Assembly: GCA_020746875.1 (NCBI GenBank)
Contig: JAGTJL010000010.1
Span: 682,001 to 746,000 of the forward strand
Source of the DNA: Rhexocercosporidium sp. MPI-PUGE-AT-0058
Taxonomy: Eukaryota > Ascomycota > Leotiomycetes > Helotiales
Length of the DNA: 64,000 bases
Direction of reading: 5' to 3'
Positions 46,240-57,367 of the stretch are shown piece after piece. The position numbers were made by a program, and so were the translations under genes. The stretch's first letter is position 1; every line of letters starts with the position of its first letter. The notes beneath the pieces were generated by a model. The model saw only the letters and a list, made by a program, of their open reading frames with translations. It ran no database searches and was not told the DNA's origin.

Positions 46240-47955
46240 ATGGACCCCAAGAGAAAGCTGGTGCCGAACCCTACAGGCCTCAACCAGCAGATTGCGACAG
46301 AATCCAGCTCAACGCGCCCTATACTGAGGAGACAATTTTGCTTCCGAGTTGCATCCGAAGGAAAACTTGAATCTGAACCAGAACCTAGATTCAGGGAAGA
46401 GAAATTAGTGCTGAAAGTGACTCCACAGACAAGAAAGAAAAACCTCCCAAGCCTTCGCAGCGCATTTCAACAAAAGTAGAGCCGATAACAAGACCCGAGC
46501 ATACAGTATCGAAACCGTGGCGTATCAGCCTTTGACCGGGGGCAAGCATGAGGATGGGTGGATGGTCAATGGTGGTCGATGCGTTGGTCTAGGCGTTGCG
46601 GTTGGCGCTGCAGGATGTATTCTTGGAGGAGGACTATCGCTGTTCATGAGGCAATTTAGGATGGGGTGTGATAATTTGCAGGAGGCGACTATTGTTATTG
46701 CAGACGGAAAGAAATTTGTTGTGAAAGAGACTGGTTCTGAAGTTTCGCCAAAGGGAAAGCTATTTTGGGCTCTTTGTGGTGCTGGGCATAGCAATTTTGG
46801 AGTTGTTGTTGGGCTGAAAACCAAATCCAGAAACTCACGGGGAAAGGAGGGGAACTGGTCAGGTAAGCAAAAATCCCATCTCTTTATCAACATTTGAGGA
46901 GTCAGATCTTCCGAAGCCATATCAAGACGGCGTCTCTATCTGCTGTTGTTCCATCAAAATAAGTTAATCCTTACGCATGAAATAGCACAATATTCATATG
47001 ACCACCACCCGAGGAGGACATAATCGATCTCCTCCCTATGATTAACACATCACTCATAGCAAGATGGTTCAAGCAGAAGAAAATCGAGGCCAGCTGGCTC
47101 TTCAACCTAAACGACGTCCATCCCGGGAAACTCAGAATCCGATTCACCGCCTACTACGACGGTAATAAGGCCGACTTCGACAAGGAGATAGAAATAGAAG
47201 CTAAGGTCAAAGACAAGAGGCTAATTGAAGCTCTGAAATCTCAATCGAGAGTTGAACCGTCGACGGAATGGCTGCATAGAAGTTTGCCAAAACAGTTTAG
47301 CGAGAAGACGGAGCGATTGAAGCCGACGAGTAGGAAGTTCGCTTTGTACTCGTCGTTCATATTCAATAATAGCCTAGAGAATGTAACGGCAGTCACGACG
47401 ATCAGCATAGAGGAACTCGAGACCTTCAAAAGAATATTTAATGGAGAGAAGGCTTCCGCGACAGCATCTTGGATCCAAACAGGTGGCAAAGCGGAGGACA
47501 CTGGCAAATCCGACACGGCGTATCGATGGCGTAGCGCCGAGTACGTCGTGTATCTCTACGTCGCATGGGAGAGCGACTGTTTAGAACGCAACATCCGCAA
47601 ATATTGCAAGTCTTTGAAATCTCGGCCCCGGCCATTCTCACTGAACAAAAGGGCTACATTCACTAACTTCCCCGATAGGACTCTCAGACCAGAGTACCAT
47701 GAGCAGACATACCATGAGATTAATCGACAGAAACTGTGACAGGGGAAGAAGTGGTGGGATAATAATGATTTCTTCAAGTATGATCAGAAAGTTCAACTCC
47801 CAGTGACAGAGGACTATGTGACTGAGTTTGAAGATTCTTGAGATCGGGATGCCGATGATGTGGTTGAAGATGTCTATCAGGATGATTTGTATGGTGCGGT
47901 TGCTGCGAGGCAGTGGGATGACTATGTACATGAAGGGGAGCTTGGTATCCCGTAG
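46240..47955 (+). pseudogene. FAD-linked oxidase (BBE-type) pseudogene, 5'-truncated
   Basis: Fragments of a berberine-bridge-like oxidoreductase are present. The second half of the FAD-binding domain shows DGWMVNGGRCVGLGVAVGAA, ILGGGLSLFMRQFRMGCDNL, LFWALCGAGHSNFGVVVGLK. The substrate domain follows from about 47020, and the C-terminal BBE motif shows AYRWRSAEYVVYLYVAWESD, FTNFPDRTLRPEYHEQTY and KKWWDNNDFFKYDQKVQLP. The family's N-terminal GGHSY flavin-binding portion is not found, and sequence between about 46900 and 47020 is out of frame. Two TGA codons interrupt the C-terminus (47737-47739 and 47839-47841), after which family-like sequence continues to TAG at 47953-47955. Both could derive from CGA by C-to-T change. 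The first 80 codons from 46240 are unrelated to anything I recognise and may be a separate short open frame. Confidence 0.8.
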
Positions 47956-48587
47956 TGGAAGTAGCTCTGATTTCTCTGGCCATTCGAATGGGAATTCGAA
48001 TGTTGTGTTGAATATAAAGACGGACCTGTTAGAGTGTGCAATTACCTGGCCTCGACCTATAGTCCTTCCAGGGTATGTAATCATAGGCGACTGTAATGAT
48101 CGGATTAGGAGCCAAGAACACTCCAAAAATGATGCCCATCATGTCAGATACCGCAAGCTCCATGAGCATATTCCTCGTAACCTCACCTCTTCACCTCGTA
48201 GCTTGTTTTACTCTACAAGCCCAACTATGGTGCCCTTTGGCATTAAATATCGTTTGCTTTGTGTCTACGTAAAATTGGGGTATTTCCTTTCCCAAGTACG
48301 CCTTTGCTTTTCCTCGTCAACCGTCCATATCCATCCAATGCCCAGGTCTAGAAGCGGGGCTCGCCATGTCTGGACTCGAAAAGAGATGGTTTTTATCAGA
48401 ACGCCTCCCCCCATGTTCCAAATCCCATATTACTAGCGCCATTGGCAGACAGCGTAACACCATTCCATCCCATAAAGATACCAATGCGCGTGGCCCGGAA
48501 TTCTAGCTTCGTCCATACATTGAAACTCGCCACAAACAGGGAGTCTCGACAAAAGCGGACAGGCCACAAACCACCAGCAGGGTAAGC
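47956..48587. other. Intergenic
   Basis: About 630 bp between the oxidase remnant and the 3' end of the PHD-finger gene. An antisense open frame overlaps the remnant's tail but has no motif. Confidence 0.45.
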
Positions 48588-50785
48588 TCAGAAGAGTTGA
48601 ATGGTGATGTTGTCTGCATAGTAGTCCTTCGTAGCCTCGCGAGTTTCCGCATCATCGATGATCTCTTTTTCGTTTTCAGTCAGTCTGTTTAGCTGTTCCG
48701 TCAAAATGAGCTGCATAGCTATGAAATCCTGGTTGTGGATTTCGCGCCAGTTTTGATGCTTGCACTTCTTAGGAGGCTTTAGACAAATGTTGTCAAGAGC
48801 ATCGGCAACTTTTGTAATCCCAGGAACAGCCTGACCGGGGTACAGTATATGAGCACCGATTCCTTTCGTATCCTCAGTACGTGGGCCTAGAACTTCGGTC
48901 TCAAACGCCTTTTGCCCCTCTTCGGACTCTCGCCACGCATTGAACTCTGCCTCATTCATAGCTAGACGGTCATCATAGCCACAAATCGCCTTGACATCGA
49001 GACTCGGGTGCTGGGAAGCAATCTTTGCACGCTCATTGATCATCTTCAAGAGCTTTTTTTGGTTCTTGTACCCTTCGATTTGGGCCTCGAGCACACGCTT
49101 CTTTTGCTGGATTTCCTCAATTAAGAGCTTGTCCTCGGGTAGAATGTAGCGTAGACCAATTGGACCTTCTATACGAACGATAATTAGTAGATGTTGATAG
49201 ACAAGTTGATACAGAACTTACCAGCTTTGGCTCCCTCCTCGATCGCCAGCCTTGGCTTCTTTCCCAGATCATGTAGTTCCTCGGCGGTGGATATTGAAGT
49301 TAATAAATCGGCAACTTCCTGCCTATTTAGAGCACCTCCCATCGACGGTACATCGTCACCCCGAAGCTTTGTGTAGCACCATTCAAAGAACATATTGAGA
49401 TGCTCTTCGCTGCAGTACTTGCTGTTTTGGTTGACCCGAGCACCCTTTCTGCAACCATTGTCACAGTTGATGTATCGACAGATTCGCTTCCAAGTAGTTT
49501 TTAGATCATTCGTGGTGCATTTGGGACAAATGTAACGGTCCAAGAGTTCTTTCGCGTCATCTTCATCGACATTGACACAAGAGCAATGGTACCAATCCTC
49601 GCAACCTCCATCACAGAAGACCATCATACGATGATCATCTGGTCCACGACATAGACAATATTCTCCACCATCATTACTTTCGGGGCTGCCAACCGGTGAT
49701 TGGCGAACGGAGCTTGAAGGGGTTCCGGATTTTTCTGCTGCTTTCTCTGCTACAAAGAGTTAGAATTTCCAAGCCATGTAAAAGGCCCGATTGTGACCAA
49801 CCTTCGGATTTGGGCCGCTTGGGAGCAGGCTTCTTGACAGGGGCAGCTGTTCCCTTTTTCTTGGGAATAGGTGGTTTTTCCATTTTGGTGGGAGCTGGAC
49901 TGCCGGACTTTGGCGCAGGACTACTGAGCTTTTGGGTGGTAGTTGGAGCGGGAGTGCCTTGCTGAGAGGAGGGTGTATCCGAAGGGGCCTTTCTTTTACG
50001 ACCCTCACTCTTGATCTTCTCCGAAATGCTCATGGGTACAGCTCCTGGCGCCAAATCATAGAACTCTTCAGAGCGCTCCTTCTTGATACCAACAGTTTCT
50101 GGCCTCACGGCTGGCGATTTGGCCTTTTGCACGGCCTTCGGCAAATGAACATGCCCACCAGCCAACGCTGCGGCGACAGCTTTATAATGCTTTTCCTTAT
50201 TCTCCACAAGCATACGTAGAGCAAGAGTACGGGTCTCTCCAGACTCTCGGTATTTTCTAGATTCATTGGCAGACTTGTGGTGCTTGTTGTACATGCGAGA
50301 ATCAGCCGCAGTATAGATTCGATTCCAGACAGTGTCATCCTCACCCTCTGGAGTTGGCTTGGCCTGGGGATATTTGTATTTGAAGGAGGGGGAGTTGCAC
50401 GAGTGCACAAAGAAGGGATCTTCGGGGTCTGTTATTCCTAGACTTCCAACCTGTGCATCTGCGTTCGAAGCAGCCATATTGGATGTAGAGGGGGCGGGGT
50501 TGGAGGGGGTAGCATTCGAACTCGGTGGGGAGCTAGCCTGAGCTTTATCTGTGGTCTGTGGATGAAAGCAATGTAGTCAGTAATATTCCCAAAGCTGTCC
50601 AATGGAGGGCATTTGAAGAGTGAATATTCAAAAGTCCATTGATTGGCGCCAGCCAAATGTTCTAGCCGTGCCTTGCGATGATAGCCCCCTTGAAAAGAAA
50701 AGGACAAAGACAGAATACTTACGTCGTTTGATGTAGTGACTGGAGGGGCCTCGGCCATATCATGATCTCTTTCATCTAAAGCCAT
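48588..50785 (-). CDS. spp1: PHD-finger Set1/COMPASS subunit (Spp1/CFP1-like)
   Basis: Exons 50785-50723, 50555-49802, 49749-49222, 49168-48588, giving 641 aa. In the COMPASS histone H3-Lys4 methyltransferase, Spp1/CFP1 reads H3K4me3 through its PHD finger and stimulates Set1 in the nucleus. The PHD lies at about 303-351 (Cys304, Cys306, Cys318, Cys322, His327, Cys330, Cys347, Cys350), with Trp325 beside the binding cage. A second Cys-rich zinc segment follows, CRYINCDNGCRKGARVNQNS then KYCSEEHLNMFFE, the conserved post-PHD signature of Spp1/CFP1. Next is a helical region of about 200 residues. The N-terminal 270 residues are disordered and rich in Pro, Lys, Ser, with basic KKxx/KRPK clusters that could be nuclear localisation signals. 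It lacks the animal CXXC DNA-binding finger. Two close start codons exist; 50785 is the first ATG in frame. Confidence 0.88.
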
Positions 50786-51730
50786 GGTGTGCAAGATGTG
50801 GTCGTCCTGATTCTGGGATTTGTCGTATTTCACGACGATGTTGAGAGTTGCCCAAGAGCTTCCACTCGGCTGGACCAGGATGTGAGCTAGATGCCGAAGC
50901 TAGACTGTTCCCAGATTAGTCTGTCAGCCTTGTCTAGCCTCGCCTCTCACTCTACATGAAAGAATGTCTCACTTCAGATCGACAAATTGAGACAAATTGA
51001 TTGTGTGTTTTTGCACTTGTGGCATTAGTACAGCGGAAAATTGTGTCATATAGTTTGTAGATTCTTCAAATGTAGCTCAAGTTACCATATTGGGGCTTTT
51101 TGAAAGCCAATTGGCCGATGGTTTCCATAGACCCACACCGGCGCAAGGTAAGTATACTGTGCTCCAGAGAGCAGACAATTTCCAAAGGGGTGGAAGACAA
51201 GATCCTTCCCACTGCAGTCGGTGACATGTTACGTGGATTGTGTCATATATAAATATAAATATTGAGTCAAGAGCAGCTTCAGCACATATAGATCCAGTCT
51301 GTGAGCAGACAGCCGTAGTTGGATCTTCTACAGCTCTGACCACGAAGCACGCTGAAGACAGCGCCATATGAAACAAATGCGAGAACAGAAAATCACAAAA
51401 CCAATCGGAACATTATTAATGTCCTTGACTCGAGCCACCCACCAGGTTCATTGCCCACAGAACCAAACAAGATCCTAAACCACCCCCTCAAAACATTCCT
51501 AAACGCTTTTTGGGGTATTGACGCTGCACAGAGAATAACCAAGAAAAGTAAATCAAAAACGCCAAATCAGTGAGCCGCGAGGCTATTCCATCTTCCAGCC
51601 GTGAGGCCAATACTCTTACTCCCATAACCAAAGGGGCTTGGAATTTCCAAAGCCTTCCTTCGTACTGTTTGTTTGGCCTTAGGACCCAACTAATATGTTA
51701 TGCCTTTCTTACGTTAAAGGACATCGCCTT
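50786..51730. other. Intergenic, promoter of PHD-finger gene
   Basis: 945 bp between two minus-strand genes. No coding or RNA feature recognised. Confidence 0.5.
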
Positions 51731-52255
51731 TTATCGCCTATGGTGCCGCCTACTAGAGCTTCCTGAGCTCTCTCCATGGTGACGAGATCTGTGCCGGCCG
51801 CTCGAACCACTTTGTTCCAGTTGCTGCTCCATCTCCTCCACCCTCTGCCGGTAGCTTCTTACAATATCTCTTATGTGTCTTATCCTATCAAAGTCCACCT
51901 CCAGCTCGTCAATCTGCCGTAATATTTCGTGGAACCTGGCGATCTCGGCATCCGCAATGGCAATCGCATTTCCTGCCCTGTCATACTGCTGTTGTGCCAC
52001 CATCTGCGATTGCTCGGACAGGTAGTCGAGTCTTTCTTGTATCTGCTGCATCAATCGATCGAAGTGTCGTCCGAGGGCTGCTAGGGAGGTTCCATCGAGG
52101 AGAAGGAGACCTTGTGAGGATGCGCGGGATGCTGCACGAGAGGACGATCCGCCAGCAGTGGATGCAGCAGCTTGCTGATGATGGCGCAGGAGGGCGATCT
52201 CGTCGTTGGTCAGACCGAGCTGGGTATCGGGGACTGCATTGGCTGGTGATGCCAT
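51731..52255 (-). CDS. Coiled-coil protein resembling a BLOC-1 (CNL1-type) subunit
   Basis: A single-exon frame of 174 aa starting at 52255. After an Ala/Ser-rich start (LGLTNDEIALLRHHQQAAAS), residues about 48-145 form a long heptad-rich helix with LGRHFDRLMQQIQERLDYLS, EIARFHEILRQIDELEVDFD and RSYRQRVEEMEQQL. The tail is Ser/His/Arg-rich. Size and helix pattern match fungal proteins annotated as biogenesis-of-lysosome-related-organelles complex 1 subunit CNL1, an endosomal tether factor. I am moderately confident of this; any short coiled-coil adaptor is an alternative. No membrane segment. Confidence 0.7.
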   Translation of the reverse strand: MASPANAVPDTQLGLTNDEIALLRHHQQAAASTAGGSSSRAASRASSQGLLLLDGTSLAALGRHFDRLMQQIQERLDYLSEQSQMVAQQQYDRAGNAIAIADAEIARFHEILRQIDELEVDFDRIRHIRDIVRSYRQRVEEMEQQLEQSGSSGRHRSRHHGESSGSSSRRHHRR

Positions 52256-54315
52256 AACGGCTGCGTCTTTTGGGTGTGAATGCGAGGGAGTCTCGGTATT
52301 AGAGCAATAGATGAAAGCGGCGAAGACACCCTCACAGAGAGCTGCGAAGGCGCTGTAAACTTCATGGTAATTGAGATGATGGAGGGATCATTGCTGGAAC
52401 TCCCCGAGATGAGGTTTGGAGGTAAAGATAGCGTTGTGGTCAAGGCCGAGGGCTGTACCACAGCATAGGCGGGAATTTTTTGCTTTTATCAAAAAAGATG
52501 CAAATAGCGTGGATCAGCTGAGAGCTCGAGCTGTGGGCGTTTCTGTTCTGTCCCTAGTCTGTTGCCGATAGTTTGTGATTTGTGATGTGCTATTTCGTCT
52601 GATATAGCATAAAGTCCCAGGATATATATCTTTGTCTCGCAAGGCGGCCGGTGCGTGCTCGTACACATCCAGATGCGATAGACAGTCGAGGGCGCGCGCG
52701 ACAAGAGGTCATAGGTCGAATAAACGCTTTCGTTTCGAGGTTCTCGCTCAGATTGTTTCGCTTTCGGACCCCAATATTCGAAGCCTGTCCTAAATCTCCT
52801 TGAAGACTAGCAGTCGGAATCTGGGGGAGTGCATTAGCGCTAAGATGAAACACTCGAGCTCGAGCACCGAGTCCTGTTTGCACAAGAGGCACAAATATAT
52901 GCAATGTGGAGTACGCAGCATAAATACTCGAACAACGACAGCGAACCATCAACACCCAACTTTGAGCCTCATCGACGACCCATCAACGACCTGTTAATGC
53001 TGAACTCTCCCCGTCCCGTTCGTCTGGAAGCTTCCCCGCCCCCGTGTAGCCGATGTTGCTTCTCGACGGAAGCACTGCCTCCGCATGGTTGAATATCGTT
53101 ACATAGGTAGTTACGGAATAAAGATCCCGCAGGTCGCCGTGATTGTTAGTGACTCCAGATACCAGGAAGACCCATGTCGATATCCATTTTCTGTACCACG
53201 GTACTTTAGATTTGCCAACACCCTACGCAAACAAGATCTTGATTGCCTAATTGGCTGAGTGTGCCGACTAACTCTCAAGAGAACAATTCCTCCTTTTTGG
53301 TAAGTCTTACAATCCGTCTTGCCCTGTTTGCACGCCAGATGAACTTGTCCTTGACAATGACAAGCTTCCACTACGTCAAATCGTTGGGGGACTCTTGTAG
53401 CTAGGTGCCTGGTTGAAATCCTTTTTGGCGGTAGGCATGATTCCCGCATACTCTCACAAAAAAAAGGGTATCTTGCACATTTCTCTCATAGCGGTACTGA
53501 AGTTGTATTGCGCTGATGGGATAGTCATCTGTAGCTGCAGTGGGTGAAATCTCATGCTATGAGCCATTTGCTATATCCGAGTCTGGCTATAATCTTGGAA
53601 GTCGCCAGTCCCGTTCTTGCAGGTGCCGCAGGTACGTTGGCGGCCAACGTCAAACTCGCTGGTCTATTTGGTTTTCGGAATCTACCATTTGTCAATTTCA
53701 ACACAATCCCCAAAATTACGAGTACCAGCGAGTATACTGGCCCTTTTTTTCTATCCAATTTGATACCGCGTTGTGGCTGCTGTTTGGTTTGCCATGGTTT
53801 CGGTTTTAAGGTTGTATTCTACTGTGTGGCTTAGAAAGTGTAGAGTTGAGGAGAGGGGTGGGATTTTTCTGATGTAGAATTCAGGGCGTAGCTGTAGGAA
53901 AAATCGATAGAATGGACTGTTGAGAGGTGCTTCCTTGGGAGGAAGAACAATGTTTTATACACACCGGCGGCAAATTTTGTGTCATCGATTGGAAAATCAC
54001 AACAGTGTTGAGCAACCCACCTATGTATTGCAGATTGCTTTGATCGCCTAAGGTCGATTTTTTCTTTCTTTTGAATGGACGAGGCTGAGGTTCAAGTACT
54101 GGTCACCAAATAAGTCGCTCAGATAGCGAATGCATCGGACGAGGCTGGGATTCACCTGTTGTCGAACGTCAACAACAAAATTCTCGCTTGTTGTTTCCAC
54201 TCCGAACGCACCAATCTTCGACATAAACAGTTTTTCCTCTTCGACGACGCGGCTCTTATTCTGAACGGAACACCTTCTGCGCCCAACGACTCTCCACCAG
54301 AGCAGTGTTTACAGC
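52256..54315. other. Divergent intergenic
   Basis: 2.06 kb between the coiled-coil gene and the Cys-rich membrane protein gene. Open frames of 60-120 codons on both strands lack motifs. No repeat or RNA gene recognised. Confidence 0.45.
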
Positions 54316-55350
54316 ATGTTCTCTCACGCCCTTGTCCTCGCCCTCGTTACGGCATTGCTGCTTACCAGCTTCCCCGCTATGCAAGCAAATGCTCAACTGG
54401 ATCTATCCTCCATCAGTCTCGACCAGCGAAAGGCATGGTGTCGCTCCCAAATCTCTGCCTGCGATGAGCTCTGTAGTTCAGTCACCAGCAACAACGACTG
54501 TACCAGTGAGACCCTTTCTTACAATTGCGAGTGTACGAACTATCCAACTCCAGATCTTACCTCGTACTCTGGAACTATGCCCACTTTGATCTGTTTGCAA
54601 CTGCTCGCAAATTGCAAAAAGGTTACTGACGGATCAATACTTCAATGCCAGCTTCAGTCTAGGGTCCATTGTGGCACGAAATTCCCGGTCGACTTCGAGC
54701 CGCCTACGACCACTTCGAGTAAAGCCAAAAGCACATCAGTAACCTCGTCAAGTACCAATCAAGCCGGCTCAGCTTTCACCACAAGTTCCGATAGAGTTTC
54801 CGTCGCAAAGACCGATCGGCTTATTTCAACTTCGTTTGCAGATCTCGATCGAACCACCTCCTCGAGTATCTCCTCCAAGATAACAGACACACTCGTAACC
54901 TCAACACGCCCGACCCCAACCATCAACAACGATACTTGGTCCGCAGCCCAGAATACTACCACCCCAATCCCAACAGACGAACCAGCCAAAGGCACGACAG
55001 ATGGACAAGTCTTAGGGTTGGCTCTGGGGATTCCCGCTGGACTGTTTGCTTTCGTCCTTATCTTTTTGTGGACTCTCGCTCGCTGGAAGCAACGTTCACC
55101 CAAAGATCAGAAAGAGGCTGCCGAAGCTGACCAACGCTCAATCCGCTCCAATCGTGGGTCCGTACTCGTCATGAACGAAATGACCGCTGATTCCATTCGA
55201 AACCATCTATCCAAGCTTGAGATGAAGGAGAACAGAAGCACTGAGCAATCAAGGATGCTGCCGATGGATTCCGTTGGAAGTCGGACGAGCCCTGCAGAGC
55301 TGCCTAGTCATTTCCCAAGATCGCATTCCAGGATCTTTGAGATGGAGTGA
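54316..55350 (+). CDS. Single-pass membrane protein with secreted Cys-rich (DUF7707-like) domain
   Basis: A single-exon frame of 344 aa. A signal peptide at 1-26 (hydrophobic ALVLALVTALLLTSFPAM) is followed by a domain with ten Cys at 42, 50, 53, 62, 71, 73, 93, 100, 111 and 119. Its spacing (WCRSQISACDELC, YNCECTNYPTPDL) resembles fungal DUF7707. A Ser/Thr-rich, probably O-mannosylated stalk spans 130-228. One transmembrane helix follows at about 231-255, then a basic stop-transfer RWKQRSPK and a cytoplasmic tail of about 85 residues rich in Ser, Glu and Arg. This architecture recalls WSC/Mid2-type wall sensors, but no such domain is present. Ligand unknown. A second protein of the same layout follows immediately downstream. 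Confidence 0.85.
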   Translation: MFSHALVLALVTALLLTSFPAMQANAQLDLSSISLDQRKAWCRSQISACDELCSSVTSNNDCTSETLSYNCECTNYPTPDLTSYSGTMPTLICLQLLANCKKVTDGSILQCQLQSRVHCGTKFPVDFEPPTTTSSKAKSTSVTSSSTNQAGSAFTTSSDRVSVAKTDRLISTSFADLDRTTSSSISSKITDTLVTSTRPTPTINNDTWSAAQNTTTPIPTDEPAKGTTDGQVLGLALGIPAGLFAFVLIFLWTLARWKQRSPKDQKEAAEADQRSIRSNRGSVLVMNEMTADSIRNHLSKLEMKENRSTEQSRMLPMDSVGSRTSPAELPSHFPRSHSRIFEME

Positions 55351-55900
55351 AGCGTTTTTTCCTTTGGCTAGACTTGACATAAGTTGCGAGGGACGGAGGA
55401 TAGGTCACTGGAAGGGATATGGATATTACATGGATTGGCTGATTTTGAAAGGGTCTTGGGAGCTGGAAAGCTGGTTCTGGCAAATAGGCTTAATGTCTGC
55501 GCTTGTTGGACCGATCTGAGAATTATCAGGCGCAGTGGTTATTATGGACTTGATCAAGGAGAATGCTGAGTAGTGGGAAAGGTTTTGGCCGTGAGACTCG
55601 CCATAGCATTCAGAAGTACAGTACTCAAAACAAAATAAAAGCAATGCCCCCAACCAAGCCTCGACTCACACTGAGTTCTTCTTTACTTGTCATCTTACGT
55701 CGGTAAGTCCCTCAACTGCTACTCATATCATCGTCAAATACTTGACTGGTTGAGTGCAATGTTCATTGGTCAGATGGCACGCCTCACCTCCCAAATTGGG
55801 GGCGCATGCAGCGTTGTAGTCTACCCCTCAATGCAAGTTGGGGTCGAAGGATTGCAGTACGCTGTTGATGAGCCTCACTCAGAGATAAGAGATCTCTTCT
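55351..55900. other. Short intergenic between tandem membrane-protein genes
   Basis: About 550 bp. It probably also contains the unlocated first exon (signal peptide) of the downstream gene. No other feature seen. Confidence 0.4.
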
Positions 55901-57367
55901 CTTTCAAAATTTGCTCCTCTGACACTATCTTCAGTAAATGTTTCCAGTGCAGCCACAGTTAAAATGTCTCAGATATGGCCTTGTTACACTGCATGCGGTA
56001 CCTACCCATCTTTTCGGCCCCAAAGTGAACAAGGAAAGCGAATGTCGAGTTCAACAGGCTAACATCCTGTCCAGACATGGTGTTGATCGAGGTCCAAAGC
56101 GTAGGGAAAAATAACACGCTTTGCTCAAGTGACAGTGGTTTTGTGGCAACATATCAGTCCTGTCTATCATGCCTAGATGCCTTTGGAGAGGGCTCTTTCA
56201 TCAGCAAATACATCGCAAAATTCTATAGGGATAGCGTAGCGTTTTGCGACGAACAGATGCCACTGCCCGTAGCAAATCCATCGCTGACCGCATCCACCTC
56301 GCTCAGCACACCTTCGTCAAGTTCAACATGCTCTCCATATCCCACGGCAACCAAGCCTTTAGCCAATGTGAGTCCAACCAATGCCACCACTAGATCAGCT
56401 CCATCGAACGGCACACAGACGAATTCTTATCCCTTTGGATTCTGGCTCGAATATACCTTCGTTCCCTGTCCAACACGAACAGCCAACCCAACTTTCACGT
56501 ACCCAGCAGAATGTATTCCTCTAAACTACACATGGGGATGTCCACCAGGATATCTATGTACTCCTCCCCAAGTAGACTGCGATCTCGAGATTGGTCCACC
56601 TTCCAACGAATACCTGTGTAGCCCCGACGACTGCAAAGTCCCCCCATACTTCACTGGCTTTCCAATACTCAACACAACGACGAACTCTACGATTTACTCG
56701 CCTCTCCCTTTGCCAACTGGATACTTCAACTTGAATCCAGTCATCTTTGGGGCTGACTGGGGAGTCTTTACCGGTGATGGTGAGGACATTTCAACTGCTG
56801 CAAACTATTCGGAAGTTCAATGGACCGTTTCTCAAACGGTTCATGGCAATAAAATTAACATACACTGACTTAATGAACAGTCTCCATTACCTCCACTACA
56901 GGGCCGGTAACGAGTACTTCTACTTCAGCCAGTAAGTCATCTGCAAAGTCTTTTCTGCACCACCACCTTCACTTGATACATTCTGACGGACAGCAGCTCC
57001 AACACCCACACCATCGCCATCAGCACTTCCAGCGAAACAAATTTCTAATAGGAAATGGATAGCAGGGCCCGTCATAGGGGGAATTGCTGCTGTTGGAATC
57101 CTAGCTCTCACAGCTTTGTACCTACTTAAGAGACAACGACGGCGGAAAATACTAAGCGAAGAAGGTACACATGAGAAAGCCCAGCTTGATGGTACAGAAG
57201 TCAAGCCAAAGGAAGCAGGTGGGAATGAGATCAAGGAGATTTACGGTCGGAATGTGCAGCCGGTTGAGATGGATGCTGGCTATGCAGGTGTTGAGATGGA
57301 GACTGCAAGGAGTAATGATGATGGGACTCCAGTACAAGAGATTGGCCAACGGGAGAGACTACAGTAG
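55900..57367 (+). CDS. Cys-rich single-pass membrane glycoprotein (5' end uncertain)
   Basis: Recognised exons: one ending at 55997 (containing VKMSQIWPCYTACG), then 56075-56779, 56881-56931 and 56994-57367. Introns have GTACCT, GTGAGG and GTAAGT donors and CAG acceptors, and frame is maintained throughout. The ectodomain has paired Cys (CSSDSGFVATYQSCLSCLDA; CPPGYLCTPPQVDCD; YLCSPDDCKVPPYF), several N-glycosylation sites (NYT, NTT, NST) and Ser/Thr/Pro-rich linkers. A transmembrane helix follows KWIAGPVIGGIAAVGILALT, then a basic KRQRRRK stop and an acidic cytoplasmic tail of about 80 residues. An in-frame stop lies just upstream of the first recognised exon, and no initiating Met with a signal peptide was found; a further upstream exon or the ATG at about 55963 are the options. 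Not related closely enough to the upstream gene to call a duplicate by eye. Confidence 0.7.

Noticed and set aside
42000..48000. Secondary-metabolite cluster
   Set aside because: FAD-oxidase and CoA-transferase relics are suggestive, but there is no backbone synthase, cluster regulator or transporter nearby.
47638..48126. 162-codon minus-strand open frame over the tail of the FAD-oxidase relic
   Set aside because: The plus strand carries recognisable BBE-domain sequence; the antisense frame is its shadow.
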